Translations under genes and position numbers: made by a program
From: JBGRQA01 sp041725895
GTDB taxonomy: Bacteria; Bacteroidota; Bacteroidia; Bacteroidales; Marinifilaceae
Assembly (NCBI GenBank): GCA_041725895.1
Contig: JBGRQA010000016.1
Location: forward strand, 62,001-126,000
Direction: 5' to 3'
DNA length: 64,000 nt
The notes under the pieces: generated by a model
Told to the model about the DNA's origin: nothing
Database searches by the model: none
Seen by the model: only the letters and a program-made list of their open reading frames with translations
Shown here: piece by piece, positions 26,513 to 35,453 of the stretch
Layout of the letters: each line of letters starts with the position of its first letter
Numbering within the stretch: the first letter of the stretch is position 1

Positions 26513-27445
26513 TCAGGATCCACCTTCCACCTCTTGTGCAACGGATATTTTTTTCAGTTTCACATCAATACGGGTGGACTGGCCCTGAAGAATGAGAATC
26601 CGCGAGCTTGTACCGACATAGCCCTCCTTATCAAAGGTAAGTTCATGTACTCCGGGAGACAGGTAGGCAAATCTAAAACCACCTGATTTCCCTCCTTTTC
26701 GCTCCGGCTTCTTCTCATCAACCGAAATGCTAACAGAACCAATGGGCTCACCGGAATCCGCATCAACAATCTGCCCTATCAAACTCATTTGATTGGTGCG
26801 AATAGATGGTACATCCAGTGCTTTCAAATAGTCTGCAAACACCTCAGGGTGAGATTGAGAATACTTGCTCGTCATGTAGGGAGTAATTACATTCTGCTCA
26901 GTTTTCACAAATCCTTCAATAAGATCAGTAATTTTCGCAGTCACCTCTTTACGGTCCTTCCTGTAATTCTGTGTGGCACTAACACTATCCACAAAAGCTA
27001 ATCTACATGAATCCAGTTCAGCAAACACCTCCGAAGTAACACCTGCAGCCCCCCCTTCAGAAGAATGCTGCTCTGCCAGTTGCTTCAAGTGCATCGCATA
27101 AGTTAACAGCTCCTGGTTAGCCATACGTTGTATCTGATACCAGGAAGTACCCTCCTCGCCCATAAAAGGTTTGAAGTTGTTCCTAAACCCATACGAAATA
27201 AGAAAACCACGAATGGTACTCACAATTCCTTCCAGTTTGATTCTACACTCATTCCGTGCCAGGATAAAGGGCTGACTCTTCAATTCCTGCTCGCCAAAAA
27301 GTATACCGACTTGTTCCGTGTTGCTTATCACATCCCCAAACATTTGTTTTACATCCTCATCCTCGGCGAAAACAGTTTCGTGGTTCTTGAAGAAACTTCT
27401 GAGATTCTTCATTTTGTTATATACGAATTTAAAAATTTTTCTCAT
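26513..27445 (-). CDS. Helical domain + carboxypeptidase-regulatory-like beta-sandwich protein
   Basis: A 310-aa protein with no signal peptide. Residues ~1-210 are helical. Residues ~215-300 are a CarboxypepD_reg-like sandwich: LIGQIVDADSGEPIGSVSIS, a GGFRFAYLSPGVHELTF turn and ILQGQSTRIDVKLKK. Usually such sandwiches sit on exported proteins, so a cytosolic one on a helical domain is unusual. The protein at 55546 has the same two-part layout (VRGKILEAGNKTPINHVWI ... FQISNLEPGHYTL), making them distant paralogues. Start may be ATG 27445 or Met12 (27412). A 42-bp repeat array (27644-27946) lies 200 bp upstream on the same strand, as at the other copy. Function unknown. Confidence 0.78.
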   Translation of the reverse strand: MRKIFKFVYNKMKNLRSFFKNHETVFAEDEDVKQMFGDVISNTEQVGILFGEQELKSQPFILARNECRIKLEGIVSTIRGFLISYGFRNNFKPFMGEEGTSWYQIQRMANQELLTYAMHLKQLAEQHSSEGGAAGVTSEVFAELDSCRLAFVDSVSATQNYRKDRKEVTAKITDLIEGFVKTEQNVITPYMTSKYSQSHPEVFADYLKALDVPSIRTNQMSLIGQIVDADSGEPIGSVSISVDEKKPERKGGKSGGFRFAYLSPGVHELTFDKEGYVGTSSRILILQGQSTRIDVKLKKISVAQEVEGGS

Positions 27446-27634
27446 CGTACACCATTTTAAGTTTTTTCATCCTATTCGAGACGATATTTTCGTCATTTAT
27501 AGCTTAAACTCTCTAAAACAAATTGATAGTTCATCGTCTCAATACGATAAGGATAAAACTTACTATCATTAATGACAGCAATTTCTCCAGACACTGCTCA
27601 TACCCTGCAAAATTCTCAACCTTCTTTGTGTAGT

Positions 27635-27991
27635 TTACAAGGGACTTTGTGAATTGTTCAACTTTCCCTGTGTAATTTTCAAGAAGCTTTGTGAATTGTT
27701 CAACCTACTTTGTGAAATTTTCAAAAAGCTTTGTGAATTGTTCAACCTACTCTGTGAAATTTTCAAAAAGCTTTGTGAATTGTTCAACCTACTCTGTGAA
27801 ATTTTCAAAAAGCTTTGTGAATTGTTCAACTTACTCTGTGAAATTTTCAAAAAGCTTTGTGAAATGTTCAACCAGCTCTGTGAAATTTTCAAAAAGCTTT
27901 GTGAACTATTCAACTTACCCTGTGAAATTTTCAAGAAGCTTTGTGAATAAAAGCATCTATTAAAATTCCAACTCAAAAAAAACAATTGCAC
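27635..27991 (-). CDS. Possible repeat peptide of FLKISQS/RLNNSQS heptads
   Basis: A 118-residue frame that starts only with GTG. After an 18-residue lead it is 14 consecutive heptads alternating FLKISQS and (R/K/W)LNNSQS, ending SPL-stop. Both strands are open across the array because the unit is a multiple of three, so openness alone is not evidence of translation. It points toward the helical/beta-sandwich gene 190 bp downstream, like the repeat ORF at 54458. I cannot say whether it is translated. Confidence 0.25.
   Translation of the reverse strand: MQLFFLSWNFNRCFYSQSFLKISQGKLNSSQSFLKISQSWLNISQSFLKISQSKLNNSQSFLKISQSRLNNSQSFLKISQSRLNNSQSFLKISQSRLNNSQSFLKITQGKLNNSQSPL
27644..27946 (-). repeat. 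42-bp tandem repeat array made of two 21-bp halves
   Basis: Seven near-identical 42-bp units. Each unit is two 21-bp halves, ctttgtgaattgttcaac- and ctctgtgaaattttcaa- types, both carrying an imperfect palindrome TGAAnnnTTCA. Copies differ at a few positions, mostly in the middle of the unit. There are no unique spacers, so it is not CRISPR. Lies upstream of the helical/beta-sandwich gene at 26513. Confidence 0.92.
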
Positions 27992-28040
27992 AATCCACTG
28001 CAGAGATAAACTGAATATTGATTCTATCGAATTGAGAGAA

Positions 28041-28105
28041 TGGACCGGATACGGTCCAGGTGATTGGGAGACGAAACAGAACTACCAAGGTCTCGTCTCC
28101 CCTGG
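28041..28105. repeat. Cluster of intergenic hairpins
   Basis: TGGACCG-gata-CGGTCCA (28041-28058) is a perfect hairpin; GGGAGACGA (28066-28074) pairs with TCGTCTCCC (28093-28101). A third short inverted repeat (gggc/gccc) follows. No T tract, so REP-like or structured RNA rather than a terminator. Confidence 0.5.
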
Positions 28106-28294
28106 GCTTATGCCCATAAGGAAACGCGATAGGACGAATTCCGCCGTCAGAAATATGGTCCTGTATTTGTTCTTTCTACACTTCACAACAGATTGGTTTT
28201 TAATCTACTCCATTTAATTTACGAAAAATTTGAAATACGAAAAAAATTTATCTTCCCTTAAAACACAATAAGTCCGTCCCATTCGTTTCCTCAC

Positions 28295-28302
28295 TATATT
28301 TG
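28295..28302 (+). promoter_or_regulatory. Candidate -7 box TATATTTG for deoB
   Basis: TATATTTG matches TAnnTTTG, 130 bp before the deoB ATG. A clear -33 TTG is not seen. Confidence 0.4.
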
Positions 28303-28432
28303 TTTTGGCTCTCTTTTTTACCATAAGAGTTTGATCCTTTCTGAATAAAATTCCCTATTTTTATGGCCAATCCCAAGAACACACCCTACGGATAAGCAAC
28401 CATTCTTTTTTACTTATTTTTAATTTTTGCTC

Positions 28433-29611
28433 ATGAATAAGATTCAGAGAGCCACTATTGTGGTACTTGATAGTGCAGGTGTAGGTTACTTGCCCGATGC
28501 GAAAGAATTCGGAGACGAAGGCTCCAACACCATAGGAAATATTGCCAACCATTGTGATGGCATCCATTTGCCCAACATGCAAAAGCTTGGTTTGGGTAAT
28601 TTAACAAAGATTGAAGGAGTAGCTCCTACCAATGAAGCGCAGGGTGCCTACGGTCGTGCAGCCGAAGCCTCCAAAGGAAAGGATACCACTACCGGACACT
28701 GGGAAATTGCAGGCGTAGAACTGGACCGCCCCTTCCCTACCTATTCGGATGGTTTCCCCCAGATTGTACTTGATCTTCTGGAAGAAAGAACCGGCAGAAA
28801 AGCCATAGCCAATAAACCGGCTTCCGGAACTGCCATTTTGGATGAATTGGGCGAAGAACAAATGAAGTCAGGAGATTGGATCGTATATACCTCTGCTGAC
28901 CCGGTTTTCCAGATTGCAGCTCACGAAGAGATTATCCCATTGGAAGAGTTGTACAAAGCCTGTGAAATCGCATTGGAGATCTGCTCAGAACATGCTCCTG
29001 TAGCCCGTGTAATTGCACGCCCTTACCTGGGAAGCGGAAAAGGAAACTTTACTCGTACGGCCAACCGTCACGATTACTCGGTTACTCCTCCCCGTGAAAC
29101 TCTTCTGGACAGACTTGAAAAGGCAGGTATGGATGTAATCGGTATCGGAAAAACCAAAGATATTTTTGCCGGAAAAGGAATTACCGATTCCAGAGGCACC
29201 AACAAAGACAACCTGGACGGAATCCAAAAAACCATTGCAGCACTAAAAGAAGACTCAAAAGGTTTAATCTTTACCAACCTGGTAGATTTTGACATGGTAT
29301 ACGGTCACCGTCGCAACCCGGAAGGCTACAAGGCTGCCCTGGAAGAATTTGACAGATACGTACCCGAGCTAATTGAAAACCTTAAGGAGGATGAACTATT
29401 GATTCTGACTGCCGATCATGGTTGCGATCCAACCTACAAGGGAACCGATCACACCCGGGAATATATCCCACTGATGGTTTTTGGAAAACAAATCAAAAGC
29501 AATGTAAATCTGGGTACCAGAAACAGCTTTGCCGATATTGCCGCAACACTGGATGAATTGCTGCTAGGTAAAAATACCGAAGGTAGTTTTGCTAAAGAGC
29601 TCTACAACTAA
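28433..29611 (+). CDS. deoB: Phosphopentomutase DeoB
   Basis: Interconverts (deoxy)ribose-1-phosphate and -5-phosphate in nucleoside salvage; Mn2+-dependent, alkaline-phosphatase fold, cytosolic. The protein has VVLDSAGVGYLPDA (metal Asp), GSNTIGNI, GKDTTTGHWEIAGV (catalytic Thr region), VDFDMVYGHRRNPEGY and LTADHGCDPTYKGTDHTRE (metal His/Asp cluster). About 392 aa, the normal length. ATG 28433 is chosen over a TTG two codons upstream. Followed by a strong terminator; no other deo genes adjacent. Confidence 0.96.
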   Translation: MNKIQRATIVVLDSAGVGYLPDAKEFGDEGSNTIGNIANHCDGIHLPNMQKLGLGNLTKIEGVAPTNEAQGAYGRAAEASKGKDTTTGHWEIAGVELDRPFPTYSDGFPQIVLDLLEERTGRKAIANKPASGTAILDELGEEQMKSGDWIVYTSADPVFQIAAHEEIIPLEELYKACEIALEICSEHAPVARVIARPYLGSGKGNFTRTANRHDYSVTPPRETLLDRLEKAGMDVIGIGKTKDIFAGKGITDSRGTNKDNLDGIQKTIAALKEDSKGLIFTNLVDFDMVYGHRRNPEGYKAALEEFDRYVPELIENLKEDELLILTADHGCDPTYKGTDHTREYIPLMVFGKQIKSNVNLGTRNSFADIAATLDELLLGKNTEGSFAKELYN

Positions 29612-29636
29612 TACAATACTTTATAATATAACAAGA

Positions 29637-29667
29637 CAGGGCCTGCTGTTGCAGGCCCTGTTTTGTT
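29637..29667 (+). terminator. Intrinsic terminator of deoB
   Basis: CAGGGCCTGC (29637-29646) / GCAGGCCCTG (29651-29660) with a tgtt loop, followed by TTTTGTT. Confidence 0.92.
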
Positions 29668-29717
29668 AAATCTAAGCATTGATAAATAAAAAGTATTTAT
29701 CAATGCTTAGATTTAAC
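29665..29717. repeat. Perfect 24-bp inverted repeat after deoB
   Basis: Arms 29665-29688 and 29694-29717 are exact reverse complements around aaaag. It overlaps the end of the deoB terminator and lies between convergent genes, so it could be a second, bidirectional stop, although it is AT-rich and unusually long and perfect. Confidence 0.65.
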
Positions 29718-29796
29718 AATCTTATAATTTATCTGTGCCAATCAGTTTTTATCAGTCCAATCTGCGTTCCATTCTTCTGTCCTATTTCCCTTTCCA

Positions 29797-30999
29797 TTAC
29801 TTAAAGGTATAGGTATACCCAATACTTAACTCCGTAAAATCCGCCTGCCCGAAATTGGCATTGATATTGGCCCCGATAAAAACATTGTTGCGTGGGATCT
29901 TATTGGTATTAATCACATAGAAATTAAGCCCCATACGACTGGAAAAGTATTTCTTTAACTTGTACTTGAAACGGTCAACACTTGCAAACTGACGATAGTA
30001 AGTTTCGTAATAGGGTTTGAACAGATTCAAGCCCCCCTCAATGTCCAGTCCAAAATGACCGATTAAAAACTCACACCCCAGGTGAAAATAGATATTGGAG
30101 GCATTTAAATATGGATCATCTATGAAATCAGGATTTTCAGTTTCCGTAATCTTTTCGTAATAATGCTGATAAAAGCGGTAGGTAAATCCACTTCGCACCT
30201 TTACATGCTGATTAAATAGAATACCTGCCGAAATGGCTGTGGAATAAACCAATTTCTTAGGACCTCCAACAGGTTTACTTTTGCCGCCGTATTCATGAAA
30301 TCCAAGACCACCCCTATAATTCAAAAAAAACAATCGGCGCGGATTTGGATTGTCTCCATGGTAAGTTTCCTTCCTTTTTGAAACAATGGGTCGCCCCACC
30401 CACTGACAGGACAGACTTAGCATGGCAGAATTCAATCCCATATTAGGCAACTGGGTATGTCCATTGGAGTTATGAAAATAGCCTCCGCCGACCTTAACAT
30501 TCATTCTTTTGCCTGCATACAAATCGCGATACATAAAAGCCTGGAAAGCCCAGGACAGTCGGGAGCCTATTGCCAAATTGGTCACATTGTCCTTATAGGA
30601 TTTGCTAATATAGGAGGCTCCTATTCCAAATTTTAAATGCCAGGATTCAAGATAGCGTGAAAAAGGTTGAAATTCTATAAAAGGAATTAAACTAACGGAA
30701 GTCCCAAAAATTGAATCGTTTCCCAATTGAGAATAGGAAAAGCTCAACCCCGAGGATGGATGATTGTAAAAACGGCCACAATGGGTATTTCGATTATCCT
30801 TTACTCCAATACTTAAAAAATAGGATTTAACCTGATCGGTACGGGGAAAATCATTGTAATTGGGAACAATTTTACCAATCATCATCTCCGACTCAATAAA
30901 GAATGAATAGCCCGTTGGTTCTTTTTGAACCTGGGCTTTCCCTGCTTGTGCTAAAAGAAGAGATACAATTGCACAACAAATAATAGATGTTCTTACCAA
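29797..30999 (-). CDS. Acyloxyacyl hydrolase / PagL-like lipid A deacylase
   Basis: A 400-aa exported protein with signal peptide (SIICCAIVSLLLAQAGKAQ). The barrel carries HNSNGHTQLPNMGLN, matching the PagL-type pattern H-x-S-N ... P-N-x-G, so His and Ser of the lipid A 3-O-deacylase site are present. Alternating beta-strand pattern and the terminal Phe-Lys region fit an outer-membrane barrel. It starts with TTG: a stop lies two codons upstream and no ATG precedes the signal peptide. The C-terminal ~170 residues form a second barrel-like part beyond the ~150-aa PagL core. Likely remodels lipid A in the outer membrane. Confidence 0.78.
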   Translation of the reverse strand: MVRTSIICCAIVSLLLAQAGKAQVQKEPTGYSFFIESEMMIGKIVPNYNDFPRTDQVKSYFLSIGVKDNRNTHCGRFYNHPSSGLSFSYSQLGNDSIFGTSVSLIPFIEFQPFSRYLESWHLKFGIGASYISKSYKDNVTNLAIGSRLSWAFQAFMYRDLYAGKRMNVKVGGGYFHNSNGHTQLPNMGLNSAMLSLSCQWVGRPIVSKRKETYHGDNPNPRRLFFLNYRGGLGFHEYGGKSKPVGGPKKLVYSTAISAGILFNQHVKVRSGFTYRFYQHYYEKITETENPDFIDDPYLNASNIYFHLGCEFLIGHFGLDIEGGLNLFKPYYETYYRQFASVDRFKYKLKKYFSSRMGLNFYVINTNKIPRNNVFIGANINANFGQADFTELSIGYTYTFK

Positions 31000-31309
31000 G
31001 AAATTTCAGTTTAGTATCCCTTTTCATTCCAGATACAAATCAAAATGCAAACGGGACTTTCATATTTACTATAATCAAAAGAGGGACTAAAAGTAATATA
31101 TACCAATGTTAATTAAAAAAAATCGACAAATAAATACCAATCACTAGATTGACAAAGCACAAGAGGATCCGGTTCGTAAATTCGTCCCCGATCCTCTTGT
31201 GACTATTTCGTTTTGTTAGATCAATGCTGAATATCCTCTACCCAATATTGTTCTCCCCTATCAAACACTGACTACTTGTATACAGAATCCCTGCGAATCT
31301 AAAAACAGA
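31000..31309. other. Intergenic between two minus-strand genes
   Basis: Holds a 12-bp inverted repeat (31158-31201) that can terminate the gene at 31310; otherwise AT-rich with no feature I can support. Confidence 0.6.
31158..31201 (-). terminator. Terminator-like hairpin after the serine hydrolase gene
   Basis: cacaagaggatc (31158-31169) and gatcctcttgtg (31190-31201) are perfect 12-bp arms with a 20-nt loop, 109 bp past the stop on the minus strand. Weak T tract. Confidence 0.6.
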
Positions 31310-33121
31310 TTAGGATTTTCTTTTGGCTTTAAAGGTTCCATTGGGTTGAATTAGATTTACGGCATCAATGGTACTTTTATCCGAACTTAAAAATTTCAAT
31401 TTAAACCCGTCCACATTTTTAACAAGGAATGTATCATCTTCGGTAGCCACCAACTCCTGCTCGGGCTGCCCTGCGGTAGAGATAAATAAGGACTTTCCAT
31501 ATTTGATATAGCATTTCAAAATCATCCCGCTAACCTCATACTCCCCAACAAATTTTTCCAGTGTGGCTACACTTACCTCCTTAACTTTCGGCTTTCGAAC
31601 AAATTCAAGAGATTTCAAAGATAGTTCAAGTGGCAACATAACTTTTGATATTTCGCCGGCATTATTCGATTGAAAATTAAATTTTACGCCAAATTCAGAA
31701 AGTACTCCAGGATCCGACTCTTTAAGCAACATGGGTTCAAACACATCATAATGAAAATGTTTCAGCCAAATTCTTTTATTGGGTATCAATGCAAACAAAG
31801 AATCATTTTCTACAACAATCTCTAAATCACCATAACCAGGATTGGAATATACACCGGTAAACTCCTTCAACTCATGTGAAATATGTGTTCCAGTTACCCG
31901 ATCGGATATTTGGTCTTGATCCTCAGAATTAAGTTTATTCATTCTTTCCCTAGGCCCTTTTGCCCAATCAAAACAACTTAAGCCCAAAACTTTATCGGCA
32001 ATAATATTTCGAACAATTCCCGGAACAGGGGAAGCATCCTGATTGGTAAGAACAACAATTCCTATACTATCGCCAGGAAAAAAGCAGCTATTCGCAGAAA
32101 AACCATCAATGTTTCCACCATGCTCTACACGGTAATGTCCCCGATAGGAACTAAGCATCCAACCAAAACCATAAGTTGAAAATTGCATATCCGGATGTTT
32201 CTTTGAAGGAAGCCCGTTACTAATAATCATTTGTGAACTAATAGCCTCCTGGAGGTAGGAAGAAGAAAGCACTTCTTTTTCCTTTAATTTACCATTATTA
32301 ATCCAGACTTTTAACCATTTGGCCATTTCATTTACACTACTGTTAATTGCTCCTGCCGGGGCCATTGCAACAATGGGCCGATAAGGAATCAAGCGAATAT
32401 CCTTCTCATCATTAACACCATAACCAAAGGAATGATTCTCATCCTTTTCCAAATCTTCAATAGTGGTGTTTGATCGTTCCATCTTTAAAGGAATAAAAAA
32501 CTGCTCCTTCACATTCTCAGCCCAGGATTTACCTGTAATCGATTTGGCGATCAGCCCCTGTGCCATATACATAAAATTATTGTACTGCCATTTTTCACGA
32601 ATTCCGGCAGTTGGTTCCAAATACTCCACTCGCTTTAACAATTCCACTGACGAATCGGTTGGAAATAAATACCAGGATAAATCATGCCTGGGCAAACCTG
32701 TTCGGTGCGACATCATATCCCGAAGATTTACCTGGTTATTCATTTCCTGGTTGTAGAATTTCATTTCAGGCAAATAACTTAAAGGACTATCGTTTAATGA
32801 CAATCGCCCCTTCCCCTCTAAATTCCCAATAATCGCTGCGGTAAAAGATTTGCTACAGGAACCAATCGGAAATAAGGTATTGGCATCAACCGGAATTTTT
32901 CGATCGTAGTCCCTGTATCCAAATCCGTTGGAATAGATAACCTGATCCTTTTCGACAATTGCTACCGCAAATCCAGCTACTTTAAAATCAGACAAAACCT
33001 GGGTCAGATCCTTGTCTAAATTTTTTAATCTTCTGTCTTTGTTGTCTATGTTCCCCTCTTGAGCATATATGCCTTGATTGAAAAGAAAAAGGAGAAAAAC
33101 TAACGTGAAAATATTTCTCAT
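31310..33121 (-). CDS. Secreted beta-lactamase-fold serine hydrolase (class C/PBP-like)
   Basis: A 603-aa exported enzyme (signal peptide MRNIFTLVFLLFLFNQGIYAQ). The catalytic motif SCSK (Ser88-Lys91 of S-x-x-K), YNN in WQYNNFMYM as the Y-x-N motif, and HGGNIDGFS as the third-motif HGG are all present. Residues ~430-600 add a C-terminal beta domain of the DUF3471 kind. Family members are esterases, D-peptidases or beta-lactamase relatives; substrate cannot be told here. The divergent LytS/LytTR pair starts 220 bp away, so it may respond to cell-envelope signals, but this is only positional. Confidence 0.85.
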   Translation of the reverse strand: MRNIFTLVFLLFLFNQGIYAQEGNIDNKDRRLKNLDKDLTQVLSDFKVAGFAVAIVEKDQVIYSNGFGYRDYDRKIPVDANTLFPIGSCSKSFTAAIIGNLEGKGRLSLNDSPLSYLPEMKFYNQEMNNQVNLRDMMSHRTGLPRHDLSWYLFPTDSSVELLKRVEYLEPTAGIREKWQYNNFMYMAQGLIAKSITGKSWAENVKEQFFIPLKMERSNTTIEDLEKDENHSFGYGVNDEKDIRLIPYRPIVAMAPAGAINSSVNEMAKWLKVWINNGKLKEKEVLSSSYLQEAISSQMIISNGLPSKKHPDMQFSTYGFGWMLSSYRGHYRVEHGGNIDGFSANSCFFPGDSIGIVVLTNQDASPVPGIVRNIIADKVLGLSCFDWAKGPRERMNKLNSEDQDQISDRVTGTHISHELKEFTGVYSNPGYGDLEIVVENDSLFALIPNKRIWLKHFHYDVFEPMLLKESDPGVLSEFGVKFNFQSNNAGEISKVMLPLELSLKSLEFVRKPKVKEVSVATLEKFVGEYEVSGMILKCYIKYGKSLFISTAGQPEQELVATEDDTFLVKNVDGFKLKFLSSDKSTIDAVNLIQPNGTFKAKRKS

Positions 33122-33339
33122 AATTCAAAAATGTATTGGTTATGTTTTAATTCATTTTAAAGTAAACACAACTACCTCTCAAGGAAAAAAGAATGTTACA
33201 AAGCTCATTGTCCATGTTAAAACTCTATTGATTTAAGTGACAAACAGGATACAAAGAAAAAAACATAAGTTTATCACAGAAATAACACATTTGGTACCAA
33301 ATCCTTTTCTATGTGGTGCAACATTATTACTATTGTATT

Positions 33340-34407
33340 ATGATAGAACATTTAATAAAATACAAATGGTGGCATCTGTGCACATGGATCATACTATCCT
33401 CTATTATATTATCTATTCCCAACTTCTCTCTATTCCATTTTAGTACCACCTACGGCACCTTAAAATATCCGTTGTTAACTTCTCTCCCATTTAACATGTT
33501 ACTCTTTTATGGGAATCACTACCTGCTTGACAAAAAGATATTCATCACTAATCGAAAAATTGCTTCTTTCCTCCTAAATTTAAGCATACTTGCAATACTC
33601 CTTTTGTTGGTAAAAACAATTATCGACGTATTTTGGGTGAACTATTACTTTGACCTGTTAGTAAAACACAAAGAACTAACAGATAAGAAAGGCATCATTC
33701 TACTAATGCTTGTCTTAAATGCCCTTTCACACTTTATTATCCTATTTTGTTCGTTCGCAGTTGGATTTATCATTCAGTATTCCATATCACGAAAAAAGAA
33801 CCAACAACTCACAGAAGCCAAACTTCAAGCCGAAATCTCCTTCCTTAAAATGCAGTTGAACCCTCATCTACTCTTTAATACATTAAATCATTTCTACGCC
33901 CTGGCTTTAAAAGACAAAAACAAAGGATTAGCTGATGGCATAACTCAATTGTCGGAGATGATGCGCTATATGTTATATGAAACCAATGTTGAAAAAATCC
34001 CTCTGAACAAAGAAATTACCTACATTCAGAGCTACCTGGATCTTTTTGCCATGCGCTTGCATTCCAATAGAGCAGATTGGATCGATTTTAAATCTGAGGG
34101 TGATATTGATCAATTTAGAATTGCGCCCATGCTCCTCATTTCCTTTGTGGAAAATGCATTAAAACACGGTAAAAAAGGAGACTCAAAAGAAAAAATAAGA
34201 ATTCATTTGAAAGCTAAATCCAATCAACTGCATTTCCAAACAATAAATAAGATCGATTCCTGCAATGGAGTTAGCAAAGATACAGAAGGGGTTGGTATGG
34301 ATAATGTAAAAAAGCGATTGGATCTGATTTATCCCAACGCTTACGATTTGAGAATCAACCAGGATTCGAACCACTTTTCCGTTCACTTAAAATTGGAATC
34401 TTTATGA
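33340..34407 (+). CDS. LytS-type sensor histidine kinase
   Basis: A ~355-aa kinase with four predicted membrane helices in residues ~10-150 and no extracellular domain. The His_kinase domain has His176 in MQLNPHLLFNTLNH, and the HATPase has SFVENALKHG and GVGMDNVKKRL. I choose ATG 33340 (MIEHLIKYKWW); the frame's earlier start is a GTG. Its last bases overlap the regulator start at 34404, so the two form a translationally coupled pair. Confidence 0.9.
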   Translation: MIEHLIKYKWWHLCTWIILSSIILSIPNFSLFHFSTTYGTLKYPLLTSLPFNMLLFYGNHYLLDKKIFITNRKIASFLLNLSILAILLLLVKTIIDVFWVNYYFDLLVKHKELTDKKGIILLMLVLNALSHFIILFCSFAVGFIIQYSISRKKNQQLTEAKLQAEISFLKMQLNPHLLFNTLNHFYALALKDKNKGLADGITQLSEMMRYMLYETNVEKIPLNKEITYIQSYLDLFAMRLHSNRADWIDFKSEGDIDQFRIAPMLLISFVENALKHGKKGDSKEKIRIHLKAKSNQLHFQTINKIDSCNGVSKDTEGVGMDNVKKRLDLIYPNAYDLRINQDSNHFSVHLKLESL

Positions 34408-35111
34408 TACGAGCCATTGCCATAGATGATGAACCAAGTGCCTTGGATGTACTGAAAATACATTGCGAAGATATACCATCCATCTCCCTAATTGCCAGCT
34501 TTACCAATCCCATTAAAGCTTTAGATTTTCTTAAAAAGGAAAAAGTGGATTTAATATTTCTGGACATCAATATGCCAAAAATATCCGGAATTGATTTACT
34601 AAAAAATTTTAGGCTGGATTCACAGATCATTTTAACCACTGCCTATTCGGAATATGCCCTGGAGAGTTACGAACACAGTGTAACAGATTATTTAATGAAA
34701 CCCATCCGATTCGATCGCTTGCTAAAATCTATTGACAAAGTAGAAAAGCAATTGAAACCAAATTCATCTCTACAAGAAAAGGCGGATGAAGCTCTGCAAA
34801 AGCGTGATTGGTTACTACTAAAAAGTAGCCCAGAAACCTTTAAAGTACAACTGGATGATATTATATACCTGGAAAGTGATGGGAACTACATTCATTATCA
34901 TTTAAGGAATGAAAAAAAAATCATGGTCCGATCCAGCATGAATCAGGCCCTTTCTAACCTCCCTTCAGAAGATTTCATACAGGTTCATAAATCATTTATT
35001 GTGGCCATTGCTGCTATTCTATCCTTTGAAAAACATGAATTAAAAGTAGTAAACCAAAAAATTCCCATTGGTCAATCGTATCGTTCTGAATTTCTACACC
35101 GGTTCAAATAG
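34404..35111 (+). CDS. LytTR response regulator
   Basis: A 235-aa regulator: receiver domain with acidic pair at 8-9 and phospho-acceptor Asp54 (IFLDINMP), Lys in LMKPI, and a LytTR DNA-binding domain (IIYLESDGNYIHYHL ... FIQVHKSFIVAIAAIL). Coupled to the kinase at 33340. The S9 peptidase gene lies 340 bp downstream on the same strand, but its control by this pair is not shown. Confidence 0.93.
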   Translation: MIRAIAIDDEPSALDVLKIHCEDIPSISLIASFTNPIKALDFLKKEKVDLIFLDINMPKISGIDLLKNFRLDSQIILTTAYSEYALESYEHSVTDYLMKPIRFDRLLKSIDKVEKQLKPNSSLQEKADEALQKRDWLLLKSSPETFKVQLDDIIYLESDGNYIHYHLRNEKKIMVRSSMNQALSNLPSEDFIQVHKSFIVAIAAILSFEKHELKVVNQKIPIGQSYRSEFLHRFK

Positions 35112-35453
35112 CTAAGCCTTCCAAAAAGCAAAGTCTTTACTCCCCCTTAACGCAAATAAACCAGGGGATTACAATTAACCTCCGACTTGCCCTACATTTT
35201 CATAAAAAAAATCAAAACATTCATTTTAGGATAAAAAGATAAATATTTATCCGGATGACCCTTTTTGATAGTACCTCCCGCTAAAATAAATAATTTCCCA
35301 AAGGCGCTGAAGAATTTCCCAGAGGAAGTATTATACATCCAAAAAGTAATACTTTTATGCAGGTAGCGAATAAAAGCCCAAATACCTGCGATATAAATAT
35401 TCTGTAAGAAAGAATAAAAGAACATAGACATCACAATTTAAACCAATTTAACC

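Larger units (their letters stand above)
27446..28432. other. Long intergenic region with 42-bp array and palindromes
   Basis: Holds the 42-bp tandem array (27644-27946), a palindrome cluster (28041-28105) and the deoB promoter box (28295-28302). Except for the repeat-coding ORF on the minus strand, no coding potential is convincing. Confidence 0.75.

Noticed and set aside
27644..27946. Array looks CRISPR-like
   Set aside because: Units are contiguous 42-bp repeats with no unique spacers and no cas gene in the window.
28032..28217. 61-residue ORF upstream of deoB
   Set aside because: Lies in the palindrome cluster; no start signal and no coherent composition.
33237..33443. ORF overlapping the start of the LytS kinase
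   Set aside because: Different frame, overlapped by a kinase gene with full domain support.
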